Assembly (NCBI RefSeq): GCF_900156475.1
Contig: NZ_FTNR01000005.1
Coordinates: 124,001 to 188,000 of the forward strand
From: Natronorubrum thiooxidans
GTDB taxonomy: Archaea; Halobacteriota; Halobacteria; Halobacteriales; Natrialbaceae
Direction: 5' to 3'
Length of the DNA: 64,000 bases
Shown here: one piece after another, positions 44,497 through 53,955 of the stretch
Numbering within the stretch: position 1 is the stretch's first letter
Layout: each line of letters opens with the position of its first letter
Made by a program: the position numbers and the translations under genes
The notes under the pieces: generated by a model
What the model was told of the DNA's origin: nothing
Seen by the model: the letters and a program-made list of their open reading frames with translations, nothing else
The model's database searches: none

Positions 44497-45843
44497 TCAG
44501 GACGACAGCGGCTCGAGTTCGGCTGTAAAGTGACGTAACTCGGGAACAGCGGAGTCGGAGACGATCTCGAGACCGGGGATCGATTCGGACTCCTCGAGGA
44601 CGGCCGCAGCGGTCTCGACGACGTGCTCGAGATGCTCCGTGTGGTAGGTGCGACGCGGAATTGCAAGCCGAACCAGCTCCGGTCGGTCGGTATCGGGGAA
44701 CGCGAAGCTCCCGAGTTCGACCCCACGAACACCGCCCTCCCGGTAGAGTGCACAGACCATCGCCTGCCCCGGAAACGCCTCGGGCGGGAGATGAGAGAAG
44801 GTCGTCCCCGCGTCGAGGTAGACGGCGTGACCGCCGGCCGGAGTGTAGATCGGCACGCCGGCGTCCTCGAGCATCGTAGCGAGACGACGGACCTGCTCGA
44901 GGCGATCCGTGAGGTAGGCCTCTTCGACGGCCTCCCTGAGCCCGACAGCCATCGCGGCGACGTCACGGCCGGCCATCCCGCCGTAGGTGGGGAACCCTTC
45001 GTAGAGGATCGCACGCTGCTTGCAGCGCTCGAAGAGCGCCTCGTCGTCGGTCGCGACGAACCCACCGGCGTTGACCAGCCCGTCTTTTTTACCGCTCATC
45101 ACGAGCGCGTCGGCGTAGCCGAGTTGCTCGAGGGCAATGTCGGCGACCTCGGCATCGGCAAACTCAGCTTCGCGCCGGGCGACGAACGCGGCGTTTTCGG
45201 CGAACCGACAGGCGTCGATGACGAACGTCGCGTCGATTTCGTCCGCGAACGCTGCGAGGTCGCGTGTGTTCTCGACGCTGACTGGCTGGCCCGCCGCCGA
45301 GTTGTTCGTAATCGTCTGGACCACGAGCGGGACGCGCTCAGCGCCGACGTCGTCGACGACCGCCCGGGCAGCCTCGAGCGAGAAATTTCCCTTGAACGGC
45401 TCGTCGGCTGTCGGGTCGTGGGCTGACGCGACCGGACAGTCGACCGGCTCAGCACCCTGGTTGGCGACGTGGGCGCGGGTCGTATCGAAGTGGGTGTTGT
45501 TGAGCACGACGTCGCCGTCCGACACCACTGCGCCGTAAAGGACGTTTTCGGCCCCACGGCCCTGATGGGTCGGCACGACGTTGGAAACCCCCATTACCTC
45601 CTCGACGGCTGCCTCGAGGTCGTCGAAGCTCCGCGAGCCGGCGTACGACTCGTCGCCGCGGACGAGTGCTGCCCACTGCGCGTCGCTCATCGCCCCAGTC
45701 CCGCTGTCGGTCAAGAGATCGATAAAGACCGCCTCGGCGGCGAGATTGAAGACGTTGTAGCCAGCGTCCTCGAGCGCCTGTTCGCGTCGCTCTCTGGAGG
45801 GGAGGTTGATCTGTTCGACGACCTTCGATTTGTAGGCGACCAT
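44497..45843 (-). CDS. tnaA: Tryptophanase (tryptophan indole-lyase)
   Basis: A 448-residue beta-eliminating PLP lyase. It has FIDLLTDSGTGAMSDAQWAAL near residue 42, THQGRGAENVLY (about 92), TITNNSAAGQPVS (about 178), the PLP aspartate in FVIDACRFAENAAF, and the Schiff-base lysine in MSGKKDGLVN. It makes indole, pyruvate and ammonia from tryptophan (or phenol from tyrosine in the close relative tyrosine phenol-lyase; the two cannot be cleanly separated by eye). Length is near the 470 of E. coli. No Trp transporter or leader is adjacent. Confidence 0.88.
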   Translation of the reverse strand: MVAYKSKVVEQINLPSRERREQALEDAGYNVFNLAAEAVFIDLLTDSGTGAMSDAQWAALVRGDESYAGSRSFDDLEAAVEEVMGVSNVVPTHQGRGAENVLYGAVVSDGDVVLNNTHFDTTRAHVANQGAEPVDCPVASAHDPTADEPFKGNFSLEAARAVVDDVGAERVPLVVQTITNNSAAGQPVSVENTRDLAAFADEIDATFVIDACRFAENAAFVARREAEFADAEVADIALEQLGYADALVMSGKKDGLVNAGGFVATDDEALFERCKQRAILYEGFPTYGGMAGRDVAAMAVGLREAVEEAYLTDRLEQVRRLATMLEDAGVPIYTPAGGHAVYLDAGTTFSHLPPEAFPGQAMVCALYREGGVRGVELGSFAFPDTDRPELVRLAIPRRTYHTEHLEHVVETAAAVLEESESIPGLEIVSDSAVPELRHFTAELEPLSS

Positions 45844-45971
45844 ACGTGCTCGAGGTCGCCGAGCGTGTTCAGTCTAGCTGGAAGGTCGTGTCCGCTGGTG
45901 TCTCGAGGCGTCCGCTCTCGGACGGATCGGGGCATCGATGGGCGAAAGCGGTATCGGAGCGGTCGGCAGAC

Positions 45972-46532
45972 CTACCGGCCATCGACGTCGGCGCTGTTGA
46001 ATCGCTCGTTGGCGACCCGCGTCGGCGTCGGCTCGGGTCCGACGAGGTTCAGGTCGGCGGTGGCGTCGGTATCGGGATCGGTCTGTGCCGACCGGTCCGG
46101 GTCAGCGTCGGTCGCCGCGGCCGTGGCCGTGGTCGTGAGCGCCCGGAGGTCGGCCGCCGTCTCGTCGATCACGTCGCCATCGTCTCGAACCGTCACAGCC
46201 GAATCGCCGACGAACTCGAACTCGAGGTCCGCAGCAGCCTGTGTAGTCGATTCGTCGGTGTCGTCGGTCGGATTCACCTCGGTGTCATCGCCCGGACTCG
46301 GGTCGCCACCGTCGGCCGCTGCAACTGGCTGTGGCTCCGGATCAACGTCCTGCAGGTCGGCGAACAGGTCGGCCGCCGTCGTGTCGTCGGCATCGACGCG
46401 GTCGTCGCGGGTCGGCTCGTGGGCACCGCCGGCTGCGGCGAGGTCGTGGGGCGAATCGACGTCGAACGCGGCCAGAACCGCGTCAGGGTCGGGGTCGATC
46501 TCGGGGAATGGTTCCGTGGGCTCCGTGCTCAT
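45972..46532 (-). CDS. Acidic haloarchaeal protein of unknown function
   Basis: 186 residues, extremely rich in Asp, Ala and Thr. The start is MSTEPTEPFPEIDPDPDAVL, the centre is low-complexity and probably disordered, and only short islands look folded (VLAAFDVDSPHDLAAAGG, LEFEFVGDSAVTVRDDG). It has no signal peptide. The same family can be seen near aspartate kinase in other haloarchaea from memory, but no role is known. It could be part of a regulatory complex. Confidence 0.55.
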   Translation of the reverse strand: MSTEPTEPFPEIDPDPDAVLAAFDVDSPHDLAAAGGAHEPTRDDRVDADDTTAADLFADLQDVDPEPQPVAAADGGDPSPGDDTEVNPTDDTDESTTQAAADLEFEFVGDSAVTVRDDGDVIDETAADLRALTTTATAAATDADPDRSAQTDPDTDATADLNLVGPEPTPTRVANERFNSADVDGR

Positions 46533-46696
46533 GGCCTCGAGTGCATCGCTCCCGCCCTTCGTTACGACCCCGCTACCGAACGTTCACGAATGGATACCAG
46601 TTTCTACGCGACGCTTTCGATCCGCAGACGGCGCGCTGTCGGACGGGTCGGCACGCTCGAGAGGTGGCCGAAGCCGAGACCACCGACGGGCGGTGG

Positions 46697-47875
46697 TTAG
46701 AAGAGGTCCTGAGTCAGCTCGAGGGTCTCCTCGCGGTCGTCCCACTCGACGAACAGCGCGACGCTGGTCGCGCTCGTGATGATATCCTGAAGGTGGATTC
46801 GGGCGTCGGCGATCGGGTTGACGATCTCGCTGATGATCCCGGGCTGGTTGGGGAGTTCGCCGCCGGTGACGCGGATGACGGCGATCGGTGAGTCGACGGT
46901 GACACTCGAGAGTTCGTCACGGGCGATAACCTCGCGGTGGAGGATGTTCTCGGCGCGTTCGGCCTCATCCTCGTCGATGTAGAACGTGACCGTGTCCATC
47001 CCGCTGGCGACGGCGTCGATGTTGATTTCGTTTTCCGAGAGCGACTCCGAGAGGTGATGGAAGACGCCGGGCTGGTTGCGGATCGCGCGACCGGCAACCG
47101 TCATGCAGGCAAGGGGCTTCTCACGCAGGTCGACGAGGTTCTTGAACTCGCCTTCGATGCTCGTCCCGCCCGACAGCAGGTCGCCGTGCTGGTAGTGGAC
47201 GACGCGGACGTCGAGGTCACCCTCCTTATACGACAGCGCGGAGGGCGCAACGACTTCGGCCCCACGGAAGGAGAGGTTCCGCAGCTCGTCGACGGAGATC
47301 TCGCCGACGTTGCGAGCGCCTTCGACGACGTTCGGGTCGCCGGTCATGACGCCTTCAACGTCAGTGACGATGACGACCTCGTCGGCGTCCATGTACTTGC
47401 CCATCATGACCGCCGTGGTGTCGGAGCCACCACGGCCCAGCGTCGTAATCGAGCCGTCCGGCCCTTCCGCGAGGAAGCCGGTGAGTACCGGCACCGTGTT
47501 CTCGAGGTCGTCTGCAACCTCGAGGGCGCGTTTCTGGGTCTCCTCGACGTCGACCTCGCCGAACTCGTCGGTGACGACGGGCCACTGGTCTTTGCCGGGT
47601 TCGAGGAAGATCGAGTCGATACCACGAGCCGACAGGGCGGCTTTGAGCATCCGGACGGACGTTCGCTCACCCATACTGACGATCTGGGCGCGGTCAGCGT
47701 CGCCGGTCTCGAAGGTGATCTCGTCGAGAAGATCGTCCGTGGTCGACCCCATCGCGCTGGCGACGACGGCGATCTCGTGGCCGCCCTCGACGGCGGCAGC
47801 GATCGAATCCGCGGCGCGGTTGATTCGGTCCCCGCTGCCGAGACTCGTCCCGCCGAACTTGGCTACAACGCGCAT
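46697..47875 (-). CDS. Aspartate kinase
   Basis: 392 residues. KFGGTSLGSGDRI at the N-terminus is the amino acid kinase signature. The kinase domain includes TLGRGGSDTTAVMMGKYM and EVVIVTDVEGVMTGDP, and two ACT domains form the C-terminus (GMDTVTFYIDED, then GGELPNQPGIISEIV). It phosphorylates aspartate as the first step to Thr, Met and Lys and is probably feedback-regulated through the ACT pair. The start at 47875 (MRVVAKFGGTSLG) is unambiguous. Confidence 0.94.
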   Translation of the reverse strand: MRVVAKFGGTSLGSGDRINRAADSIAAAVEGGHEIAVVASAMGSTTDDLLDEITFETGDADRAQIVSMGERTSVRMLKAALSARGIDSIFLEPGKDQWPVVTDEFGEVDVEETQKRALEVADDLENTVPVLTGFLAEGPDGSITTLGRGGSDTTAVMMGKYMDADEVVIVTDVEGVMTGDPNVVEGARNVGEISVDELRNLSFRGAEVVAPSALSYKEGDLDVRVVHYQHGDLLSGGTSIEGEFKNLVDLREKPLACMTVAGRAIRNQPGVFHHLSESLSENEINIDAVASGMDTVTFYIDEDEAERAENILHREVIARDELSSVTVDSPIAVIRVTGGELPNQPGIISEIVNPIADARIHLQDIITSATSVALFVEWDDREETLELTQDLF

Positions 47876-48021
47876 ACTGACACCTCGTCTGTCGCTCGCA
47901 TGACGATAACTTCGCTCATATGCCACACCGTTACCAGAGCGAGCAGATAACTGTGTCCCATCGCGTCGATACCCACTCCGCGGGCGGGATTTATGTTCGT
48001 GCATAGCATTACCACACGACA

Positions 48022-48459
48022 ATGAACGTACGGGACGCTCTCGAAGCAGACGCAGACGCGCTCGCGTCGATCGCCGACTCCCCGACCGACGTGATGCGGA
48101 ATCTGGTCCACGATCGGACGGTGCGCGTCGCCGAGGACGGCACGCACGATCCGAACGCGGACGTCGCCGGCTCACAGTACAACGGCTCAGATCCCGAGGA
48201 TCTGCTGGGGTTCATCAGCTTCGACGCCAGAGCGAATACCGTTCACGTGACCCAACTCGACGGGACCGAGGAGGCGTGTGAACGGCTGCTCGCCGAGCCG
48301 GTCCGGTTTGCCGAACGCGAATCGATGGCCGTCGAGGTGTTGGTCTCTCCGGAGACGGAGTCCATCGAGGACGCCGCCGAATCGCTCGGCTTCGAGCGGC
48401 ATGGCCGTGGCCCACGGTTCGAGGGCTCGCCGACGGTCCGGTTTCGACTCGAGCCCTGA
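48022..48459 (+). CDS. GNAT-like protein
   Basis: 145 residues starting MNVRDALEADADALASIADSP. The fold order (LLGFISFDARANTVHVTQLDGTEEACERLLAEPVRFAERE) and the C-terminal SLGFERHGRGPRF strand suggest the acetyltransferase fold, but the acetyl-CoA loop R-x-x-G-x-G/A is not evident, so catalysis is doubtful. It is divergent from aspartate kinase. The stop lies on a TGATACGG sequence, a partial copy of the recurrent motif. Confidence 0.6.
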   Translation: MNVRDALEADADALASIADSPTDVMRNLVHDRTVRVAEDGTHDPNADVAGSQYNGSDPEDLLGFISFDARANTVHVTQLDGTEEACERLLAEPVRFAERESMAVEVLVSPETESIEDAAESLGFERHGRGPRFEGSPTVRFRLEP

Positions 48460-48558
48460 TACGGACGCCTGTCGTCGTGCCGGCGCGACTGCGAGCTCCA
48501 GCGATCGCGCCGGGAACGAGGGACGACAGACCGACCGATGGTCGCCGTCGTGCAAAAA

Positions 48559-48567
48559 CATTATAGT
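48559..48567 (+). promoter_or_regulatory. Candidate promoter for the UbiD/regulator region
   Basis: CATTATAGT in an AT-rich patch could be the TATA box. ATG 48649 would then have a leader of about 55 bases, unusual for haloarchaea. Confidence 0.3.
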
Positions 48568-48648
48568 CCACGCATCGAGTGTTGGTACACCGGCACGTAC
48601 GAGTCGTGGACACACAGTCAACTACGAACGATTTCCGTACTCGAGGGT

Positions 48649-49131
48649 ATGTCAAATACGTACATCACTGCCGAAAAACACCTCCCGAACGCTGATGGAA
48701 CGGAAACGGTGCTTCAGGTGCGGGACGCCGAGACGAAACAGATATTCCACGCGCGAGCGCGCGTATCGAAAGATTCGACACAGCTCGAGCAGCCGGAGCC
48801 GCTCTCGGTCGTCAAAGGCCCCCACGAAACCACGACCGAACAGTGGTATATCGAGTTCGTCAACGAAACGAGAGACATCGAGGACCGGCTCGAGGAACTG
48901 CTCGAGGACCAACAGGAGCGATCGAACGTCATCAACACGAGATCGAGCGATCTGAACGTCCTGCTTCGGTGTCTCGTCGACGCCGGGGAGTACGACTCGA
49001 CAGCAGATGCGGCCCGAGAGCTGCTGTATTCCGGCCTCGCCGACGAGCATCCGTCGGTGCTCGAGACCTACGGCGAAGTCAAACGCGAACACGAGACTGA
49101 CCCACTTCAGGAGGCACTCGAGGGCCACTGA
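48649..49131 (+). CDS. Hypothetical protein, coiled coil plus possible RHH-like C-terminus
   Basis: 160 residues from ATG 48649 (MSNTYITAEKHLPNAD). Residues 1-65 form beta strands, 70-105 a coiled coil (DRLEELLEDQQERSNVI), and 110-145 a strand-helix-helix pattern, LNVLLRCLVDAGEYDSTADAARELLYSGL. That pattern is like the 'GeYdS.aeAiRelL..GL' of ribbon-helix-helix repressors. The stop is directly followed by the UbiD ATG with no gap. I propose a transcriptional regulator of the operon, which is inference. Confidence 0.6.
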   Translation: MSNTYITAEKHLPNADGTETVLQVRDAETKQIFHARARVSKDSTQLEQPEPLSVVKGPHETTTEQWYIEFVNETRDIEDRLEELLEDQQERSNVINTRSSDLNVLLRCLVDAGEYDSTADAARELLYSGLADEHPSVLETYGEVKREHETDPLQEALEGH

Positions 49132-50640
49132 ATGGCTGCTGAGTCGTTTCGGGCGTTTCTCGACGTCCTCGCGGAGGCGGACGCGATCACGCGGATCACT
49201 GACGAGGTGTCCTGGGATCTCGAGGCGAGTGCGATCACGATGCTGGCAAACGAGACGGACGACAAGATTCCGGTCTTCGAGTCGGTCCAATCTCGGTGTC
49301 GTGAGACTGCTGCGCGGCTCGTCGGCGATCCCTACCGCGGCCCCCAGCACCGACCCTGGGAGTGGTTCGGTCGGGCGTTCGACCTCCCGGTCGACTCCGG
49401 CCCAGCCTACTACGAGGGGATGATCGATCGACTCTCCGAGCCGGTCGAACCGCAGGTCGTCTCCGATGTCGAGGCCCCCTGCAAGGAAGTCGTCCGGACG
49501 GGAGCGGATGCGAGCTTGCTCGAGTTTCCCTGGCCGTACATTCATCAGGGCGACGGCGGCCGATACGCGACACTCGCGACGGTCGTCGCGCCCGACCCCG
49601 ACAGCGAGTGGGGAAGCTGGTCGCGCCACCGGGCAATGATCCACGACGACTCACAGGCGAGTCTGCTCTTTTTGGCAGGCGAGCAGGTGCCGAACCGCTA
49701 CTACTTCGAGTACGAACGCAACGATGAGCCGATGCCCGTCGCGCTGACGATCGGTGCCGGACCGGCCATCGAGTCCACCGCCGAGGTGTGGATCCCCGTG
49801 GGGCGAAGCGAGGTCTCGTTCGCTGGTGGGCTCCAGCAGTCGCCGGTCGAACTCGTCGACTGCGAGACGAACGATCTCGCCGTCCCCGCATCGGCCGAAA
49901 TCGTCATCGAGGGGCGTGTGATGCCGGAGGAACGTCTCGACGAGGGCCCCTTCGGCGACTACTTCGGCTATATGAACGGTCCCCGGCGCTCGATGCCCGT
50001 ACTCGAGGTCGACGCCATTACCCACCGCAAACAGCCGTACATCCCCTTCTGTGTCGAAGGCAGCGGTGTCGGCTACGGGGAGAACTCCACGAGTACGTTC
50101 GCCCTCGCGGCAGGTGGGCCGGACGCCACGCTGGGGTTGCGGGTTGCCGGCTTCGACGTCGAGTTGGCCGTTCCGTGGCCGTTTACTTCCCGGACGGTCT
50201 GGGTCATCGCGACCGAGCGGCCGTACCCCGGCTCGCTACACGAACTCGCAAACTTCATTTTTACGACCTGGGGCATGCTGCACATCGATTTCTTCGTCTT
50301 CGTCGACAGCGACGTCAACCCGCTTTCGCCCCGTGCAGTGATCGAGGCGATCGCTCTCCACGCCGATCCCGCTACGGACTTTCATCAGTTCGGTGTCGAG
50401 CGCATGCCGAAAGTGCCGCTCAACATCTACCAGACGCCCGACGAAAAGGGGAGTGCAAGCGTCGGAACGTCGAAGACCAAGACGGCGAAGGCGTACATCG
50501 ATGCCCGTGCCGACGGCGACCGACTGCCCCAGTCGATCGGCGACCGAGCTTCCCGCGAGCAGGCCCGCGACCTGCTCGCACAAGCGGGCGTTCCAGAATC
50601 GGCGTTCGAACCTCCTCACACGATCGAGCCAGACCAATGA
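49132..50640 (+). CDS. UbiD-family decarboxylase
   Basis: A 502-residue prenylated-FMN enzyme of the UbiD/Fdc family, which decarboxylates (reversibly) aromatic or alpha,beta-unsaturated acids. The N-terminal domain has SFRAFLDVLAEADAI. The core carries SWSRHRAMIHDD, IPVGRSEVSFAGGLQ and the conserved EIVIEGRVMPEERLDEGPFGDYFGY segment holding the acidic residues of the active site. The C-terminal end includes HIDFFVFVDSDVNP and RMPKVPLNIYQTPDEKGS. Start ATG 49132 touches the upstream stop. No UbiX-like prenyltransferase is in the window. Confidence 0.9.
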   Translation: MAAESFRAFLDVLAEADAITRITDEVSWDLEASAITMLANETDDKIPVFESVQSRCRETAARLVGDPYRGPQHRPWEWFGRAFDLPVDSGPAYYEGMIDRLSEPVEPQVVSDVEAPCKEVVRTGADASLLEFPWPYIHQGDGGRYATLATVVAPDPDSEWGSWSRHRAMIHDDSQASLLFLAGEQVPNRYYFEYERNDEPMPVALTIGAGPAIESTAEVWIPVGRSEVSFAGGLQQSPVELVDCETNDLAVPASAEIVIEGRVMPEERLDEGPFGDYFGYMNGPRRSMPVLEVDAITHRKQPYIPFCVEGSGVGYGENSTSTFALAAGGPDATLGLRVAGFDVELAVPWPFTSRTVWVIATERPYPGSLHELANFIFTTWGMLHIDFFVFVDSDVNPLSPRAVIEAIALHADPATDFHQFGVERMPKVPLNIYQTPDEKGSASVGTSKTKTAKAYIDARADGDRLPQSIGDRASREQARDLLAQAGVPESAFEPPHTIEPDQ

Positions 50641-52028
50641 CGGCGTTTCGAACCCACCTCGAGTTCCTGCGAAAGACCGACGACTGCTGTTCGCTCGAGC
50701 GCCCTGATTCGCCGTCGCCACAGGTACTCGCCAGCGAGGCACTCCGGGCTGCTGGACCAGCAGTGCGGTTGACAGCGGCCGACGACCGCGTCAACCTCGT
50801 CAGCGGGGTCTACGGCGGGACCGACCAACTGAGTCGCCAGGAGCGATACCCCTGGACTCGCCTCGGAATCGGCCTTGGCGTCGACCGAGACCCCGAGTAC
50901 GTCGATGTCCTCGAAACGATTGCCGAACTCGGCGAGCGGGTCGACGAACGCGACGTCACGTACGTCGAACGCGCGGCGACCGCCACCGGTCGAACGGTGC
51001 GGGAACTCGGCTTTCCGACGCCGCCAGGTGAGACCTGGCCCCACGTCACGCTCGGACTCCTCTCGGTCGGGACCGACGAGGGCACGTACTGGACGCCGAT
51101 TCATGGGACAGTTATCGACAAGAACACGGTTCGCGCTCGCGTGCCCAACACGATAACCGAGCGGTTCGCGCGCGGTGAGACCGTGACTATCGCGCTCGGC
51201 GTTCCGTCCGAAGCGCTCGCAGCGACGCATCTCTTGACCGTCACTGACCGGCTCTCGACGCCGATCGAGGACCGACGCGTCGGCTCGACAGTGCCAGTGA
51301 TCCCGACCGCCGGCGGGGTCGTCCCGAGTTCCGCGGAGGTCGTCCTCGAGGCCAACATGGCCGATAAACAGCCCGATACTCGCTCGGAAAAGCGGGCGTT
51401 CTGGGAGCACCTCATCGAGGGAACGACGCTGACACTCGAGGTGGACAGCGCGTTCGCCCGTGACGATGCCGTCGTTCCGTTTACGCCACTTGGCGTCCCG
51501 CTGGCTGACGACCTGCAACTCGCTGGACTCACGCTGGCAGCACAGCTCTACGATCGGGTCAACAGCTACTGGGGCGTCTCGCCCGTCGAGTGGCTCTTGC
51601 TCCCGGCGGTGGGCCGACTCGGGATTTGTGTCGTCTCGACAGAAGTCCTGTACGCCGGCTTCGAGTGGCAGCTGTCGAACTTCCTGTTTTCCTTTTCAGA
51701 CTGTTTCGATACGGTCGTCCTCGTCGACGAGGACGTCAGCCCCCAGAACCTGGGGCGAGTGCTCGGCGACATCTGGGTGAAAGCCCACCCGGCTCGAGAC
51801 TGGCTGTTTAGCGAACCCGACGCCCCGGTCGCCCGGCTGCCGACGTACAGCCGGGACGACACCGGGTCTCGCCTCTACGTCGACGCGACGTGGGATCCCC
51901 GGTGGGACGAGGCGTATATTGCGCCGCGAGTCTCGATTACCGAGTCGTACCCGCCCACACTTCGGGCAGCCATTCAGGGCTCGTGGGCCGAGTTCGGGTT
52001 CGACGGCGACCTCGACGACGTGCTGTAG
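50637..52028 (+). CDS. Divergent UbiD paralog without the catalytic segment
   Basis: 463 residues. The ATG at 50637 overlaps the stop of the first UbiD gene (ATGA), so the two products are made together. Homology is visible at both ends (TAFRTHLEFLRKTDD, then SSAEVVLEANMADKQPD and NSYWGVSPVEWLLL). Where the active partner has IEGRVMPEERLDEGPFGDYFGY, this one reads LEANMADKQPDTRSEKRAFW, so the acidic active-site residues and the GPFG loop are lost. Heteromeric UbiD enzymes are known (phenylphosphate carboxylase alpha and beta), which suggests a structural or substrate-binding partner. Confidence 0.83.
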   Translation: MTAFRTHLEFLRKTDDCCSLERPDSPSPQVLASEALRAAGPAVRLTAADDRVNLVSGVYGGTDQLSRQERYPWTRLGIGLGVDRDPEYVDVLETIAELGERVDERDVTYVERAATATGRTVRELGFPTPPGETWPHVTLGLLSVGTDEGTYWTPIHGTVIDKNTVRARVPNTITERFARGETVTIALGVPSEALAATHLLTVTDRLSTPIEDRRVGSTVPVIPTAGGVVPSSAEVVLEANMADKQPDTRSEKRAFWEHLIEGTTLTLEVDSAFARDDAVVPFTPLGVPLADDLQLAGLTLAAQLYDRVNSYWGVSPVEWLLLPAVGRLGICVVSTEVLYAGFEWQLSNFLFSFSDCFDTVVLVDEDVSPQNLGRVLGDIWVKAHPARDWLFSEPDAPVARLPTYSRDDTGSRLYVDATWDPRWDEAYIAPRVSITESYPPTLRAAIQGSWAEFGFDGDLDDVL

Positions 52029-52153
52029 CGAGTGGATCGACTCGAAAGGTGTTTTCGAAACTGTTTACGCAAGCAGGCGGCGGGTTTCGGACCGCAATAG
52101 ACGGAAGCGTTCATTTCTATTTCGCTCACTGATGTTGAAAATATCCGATGCAG

Positions 52154-52161
52154 TTATTACT
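52154..52161 (+). promoter_or_regulatory. TATA-like box ahead of the acyl-CoA synthetase gene
   Basis: TTATTACT is centred about 28 bases before ATG 52185. The 156-base gap 52029-52184 is AT-rich and may be the promoter of the downstream catabolic operon, separate from the UbiD pair. Confidence 0.45.
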
Positions 52162-52184
52162 GAGAGTGGGGCCAGAAGCGGTGT

Positions 52185-53867
52185 ATGCCATCGAGCCACA
52201 ATCTTCCGGAGTACGAGCAGGTTCGCGAGGAGTTTAGCTGGGACGAACTCTACGACGCAGCCGACTGGAACGCACCGGACAGCCTGAACATCGCCCACGA
52301 AGTCTGTGATCGCCACGCCGAGAACAAAGAAAAGGTCGCGCTGTATCAGGTGAGCGAGGACGGCGAGCTGACGACGATGACGTTCTGGGAGTTGGCCAAC
52401 CAGACGAGTCAGTTCGCGAACGTCCTCGAGGACCTCGGCATCGAGCAGGGCGACCGGGTCTTTTCCTACATGCCACGGATCCCCGAACACTACGTTGCGC
52501 TGATCGGGACGCTCAAACGCGGGGCTGTCTTCGGCGGCATCAACGAACGGTTCGGCCCCGACGGCATCTCCTATCGGTTGGACGACTGTGACGCGAAGGC
52601 GATCGTCACCACGGCCGACAACCGGGACACCGTTGCAGACGCGCTCGAGGACGCCCCGTCGGTCGAACACGTCATCGTCGTCAGCGACGACGGGACGGGC
52701 CTTCGACGCGGGGACGCCAGCTACCACAGCGAGATGGAAACGGCGAGTCGCGAGTACGAGCCAGCCCAGACGGGCGGCGAGGACGACGCCCTGCTCTACT
52801 ACACCAGCGGGACGACCGGGCTGGCGAAAGGCGTCCGCCACAAACACCGGTGGGTCACCGGCGTCGCCGCCACCCAGAAGTACGCTGTCGACCTCCAGGA
52901 GGGCGACTGCTACTGGTCGACGGGCGACCTGGGGTGGCTGACCGGCCCGATCAACACGCTCGGGGCCTGGTTCTGGGGCACCGCCCTGTTCACCTACGAG
53001 GGCGAGTTCGATCCCGAAACGTGGGCCGACCTGCTCGATGAGTTCCCCATCACGGTCCTGTTCTCGGTTCCCACGGCCTACCGGATGCTGCGCGAACACG
53101 AGGAGGTCCTTGAGGACGTCTCGCTCGACCTGCGCCACGCCTTGTCGATCGGCGAACCGCTCTCGGCGGGCGTCGTCGAGTGGGGTGAAGAGACCCTCGG
53201 CGTGACCATCCACGACACCTACGGCCAGACCGAGACGGGCAACATGATCATCAACAACTACCCGACGATGGAGGTTCGGCCGGGGTCGATGGGCAAGCCG
53301 CTGCCCGGGATCGAGGCCGATATCGTCGATCCGGAGACGGGCGAAGTGCTCGAGCCCGGCGAGACGGGCGAGATCGCCCAGCGTGGGGACTACCCCTGCT
53401 TCTTCGCCGAGTACTGGCAGAAACCCGAAAAGACCGCCGACTGTTTCGTCGACGGCCCCGATGGCGAGTGGTATCTCTCGGGCGATCTCGCACACAAAGA
53501 CGAGGACGGCTACCTCTGGTTCGAGGGCCGGGCTGACGACGTCATCCTCTCGTCGGGCTACCGAATCGGTCCATTCGAGGTCGAAAGCTCACTCGGCGAG
53601 CACGAGGCTGTCGCCGAGGCCGCCGTCGTGCCCAAACCCCACCGCGAACGGGGCAACATCGTGAAAGCCTATATCGTGCCGAGCGAGGGGACGACGACCT
53701 CCGAGGAGCTCAAAGAGGAGGTCAAAGCCCACGTGCGAGACGAACTCTCCGCACACGAGTACCCCCGCGAGATCGAGTTCCGCGAGGAACTGCCCAAGAC
53801 GGTCACCGGGAAGATCCGCCGGACGGAGCTCCAAGACGAGGTCGAGGAGGAAGCCGAAGCGGCCTGA
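52185..53867 (+). CDS. Acyl-CoA synthetase (AMP-forming)
   Basis: A 560-residue adenylating enzyme of the acetyl/medium-chain acyl-CoA synthetase group. All core motifs are in place: YYTSGTTGLAKGV (about 205), YGQTETGNMI (about 345), the ATP-ribose Asp in YLSGDLAHKDEDGYLWFEGRAD, hinge GYRIGPFEVE, and the catalytic lysine in PKTVTGKIRRTEL at the C-terminus. It makes an acyl-CoA from a carboxylate, ATP and CoA. The substrate is unknown; the next genes suggest a medium-chain or branched acid. The ATG is supported by the TATA box. Confidence 0.93.
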   Translation: MPSSHNLPEYEQVREEFSWDELYDAADWNAPDSLNIAHEVCDRHAENKEKVALYQVSEDGELTTMTFWELANQTSQFANVLEDLGIEQGDRVFSYMPRIPEHYVALIGTLKRGAVFGGINERFGPDGISYRLDDCDAKAIVTTADNRDTVADALEDAPSVEHVIVVSDDGTGLRRGDASYHSEMETASREYEPAQTGGEDDALLYYTSGTTGLAKGVRHKHRWVTGVAATQKYAVDLQEGDCYWSTGDLGWLTGPINTLGAWFWGTALFTYEGEFDPETWADLLDEFPITVLFSVPTAYRMLREHEEVLEDVSLDLRHALSIGEPLSAGVVEWGEETLGVTIHDTYGQTETGNMIINNYPTMEVRPGSMGKPLPGIEADIVDPETGEVLEPGETGEIAQRGDYPCFFAEYWQKPEKTADCFVDGPDGEWYLSGDLAHKDEDGYLWFEGRADDVILSSGYRIGPFEVESSLGEHEAVAEAAVVPKPHRERGNIVKAYIVPSEGTTTSEELKEEVKAHVRDELSAHEYPREIEFREELPKTVTGKIRRTELQDEVEEEAEAA

Positions 53868-53955
53868 GAAGGTCCGAGCGCCTCGAGTACAGCGATCGAA
53901 CGACGCGATAGCAGCACCCGGGATGTCCCGGACGCGAGACGATACGAATCCACCG

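Noticed and set aside
49788-50636. N-terminal extension of the second UbiD frame
   Set aside because: The frame is open through the first UbiD gene, but the residues are Arg-rich; homology begins at the ATG 50637.
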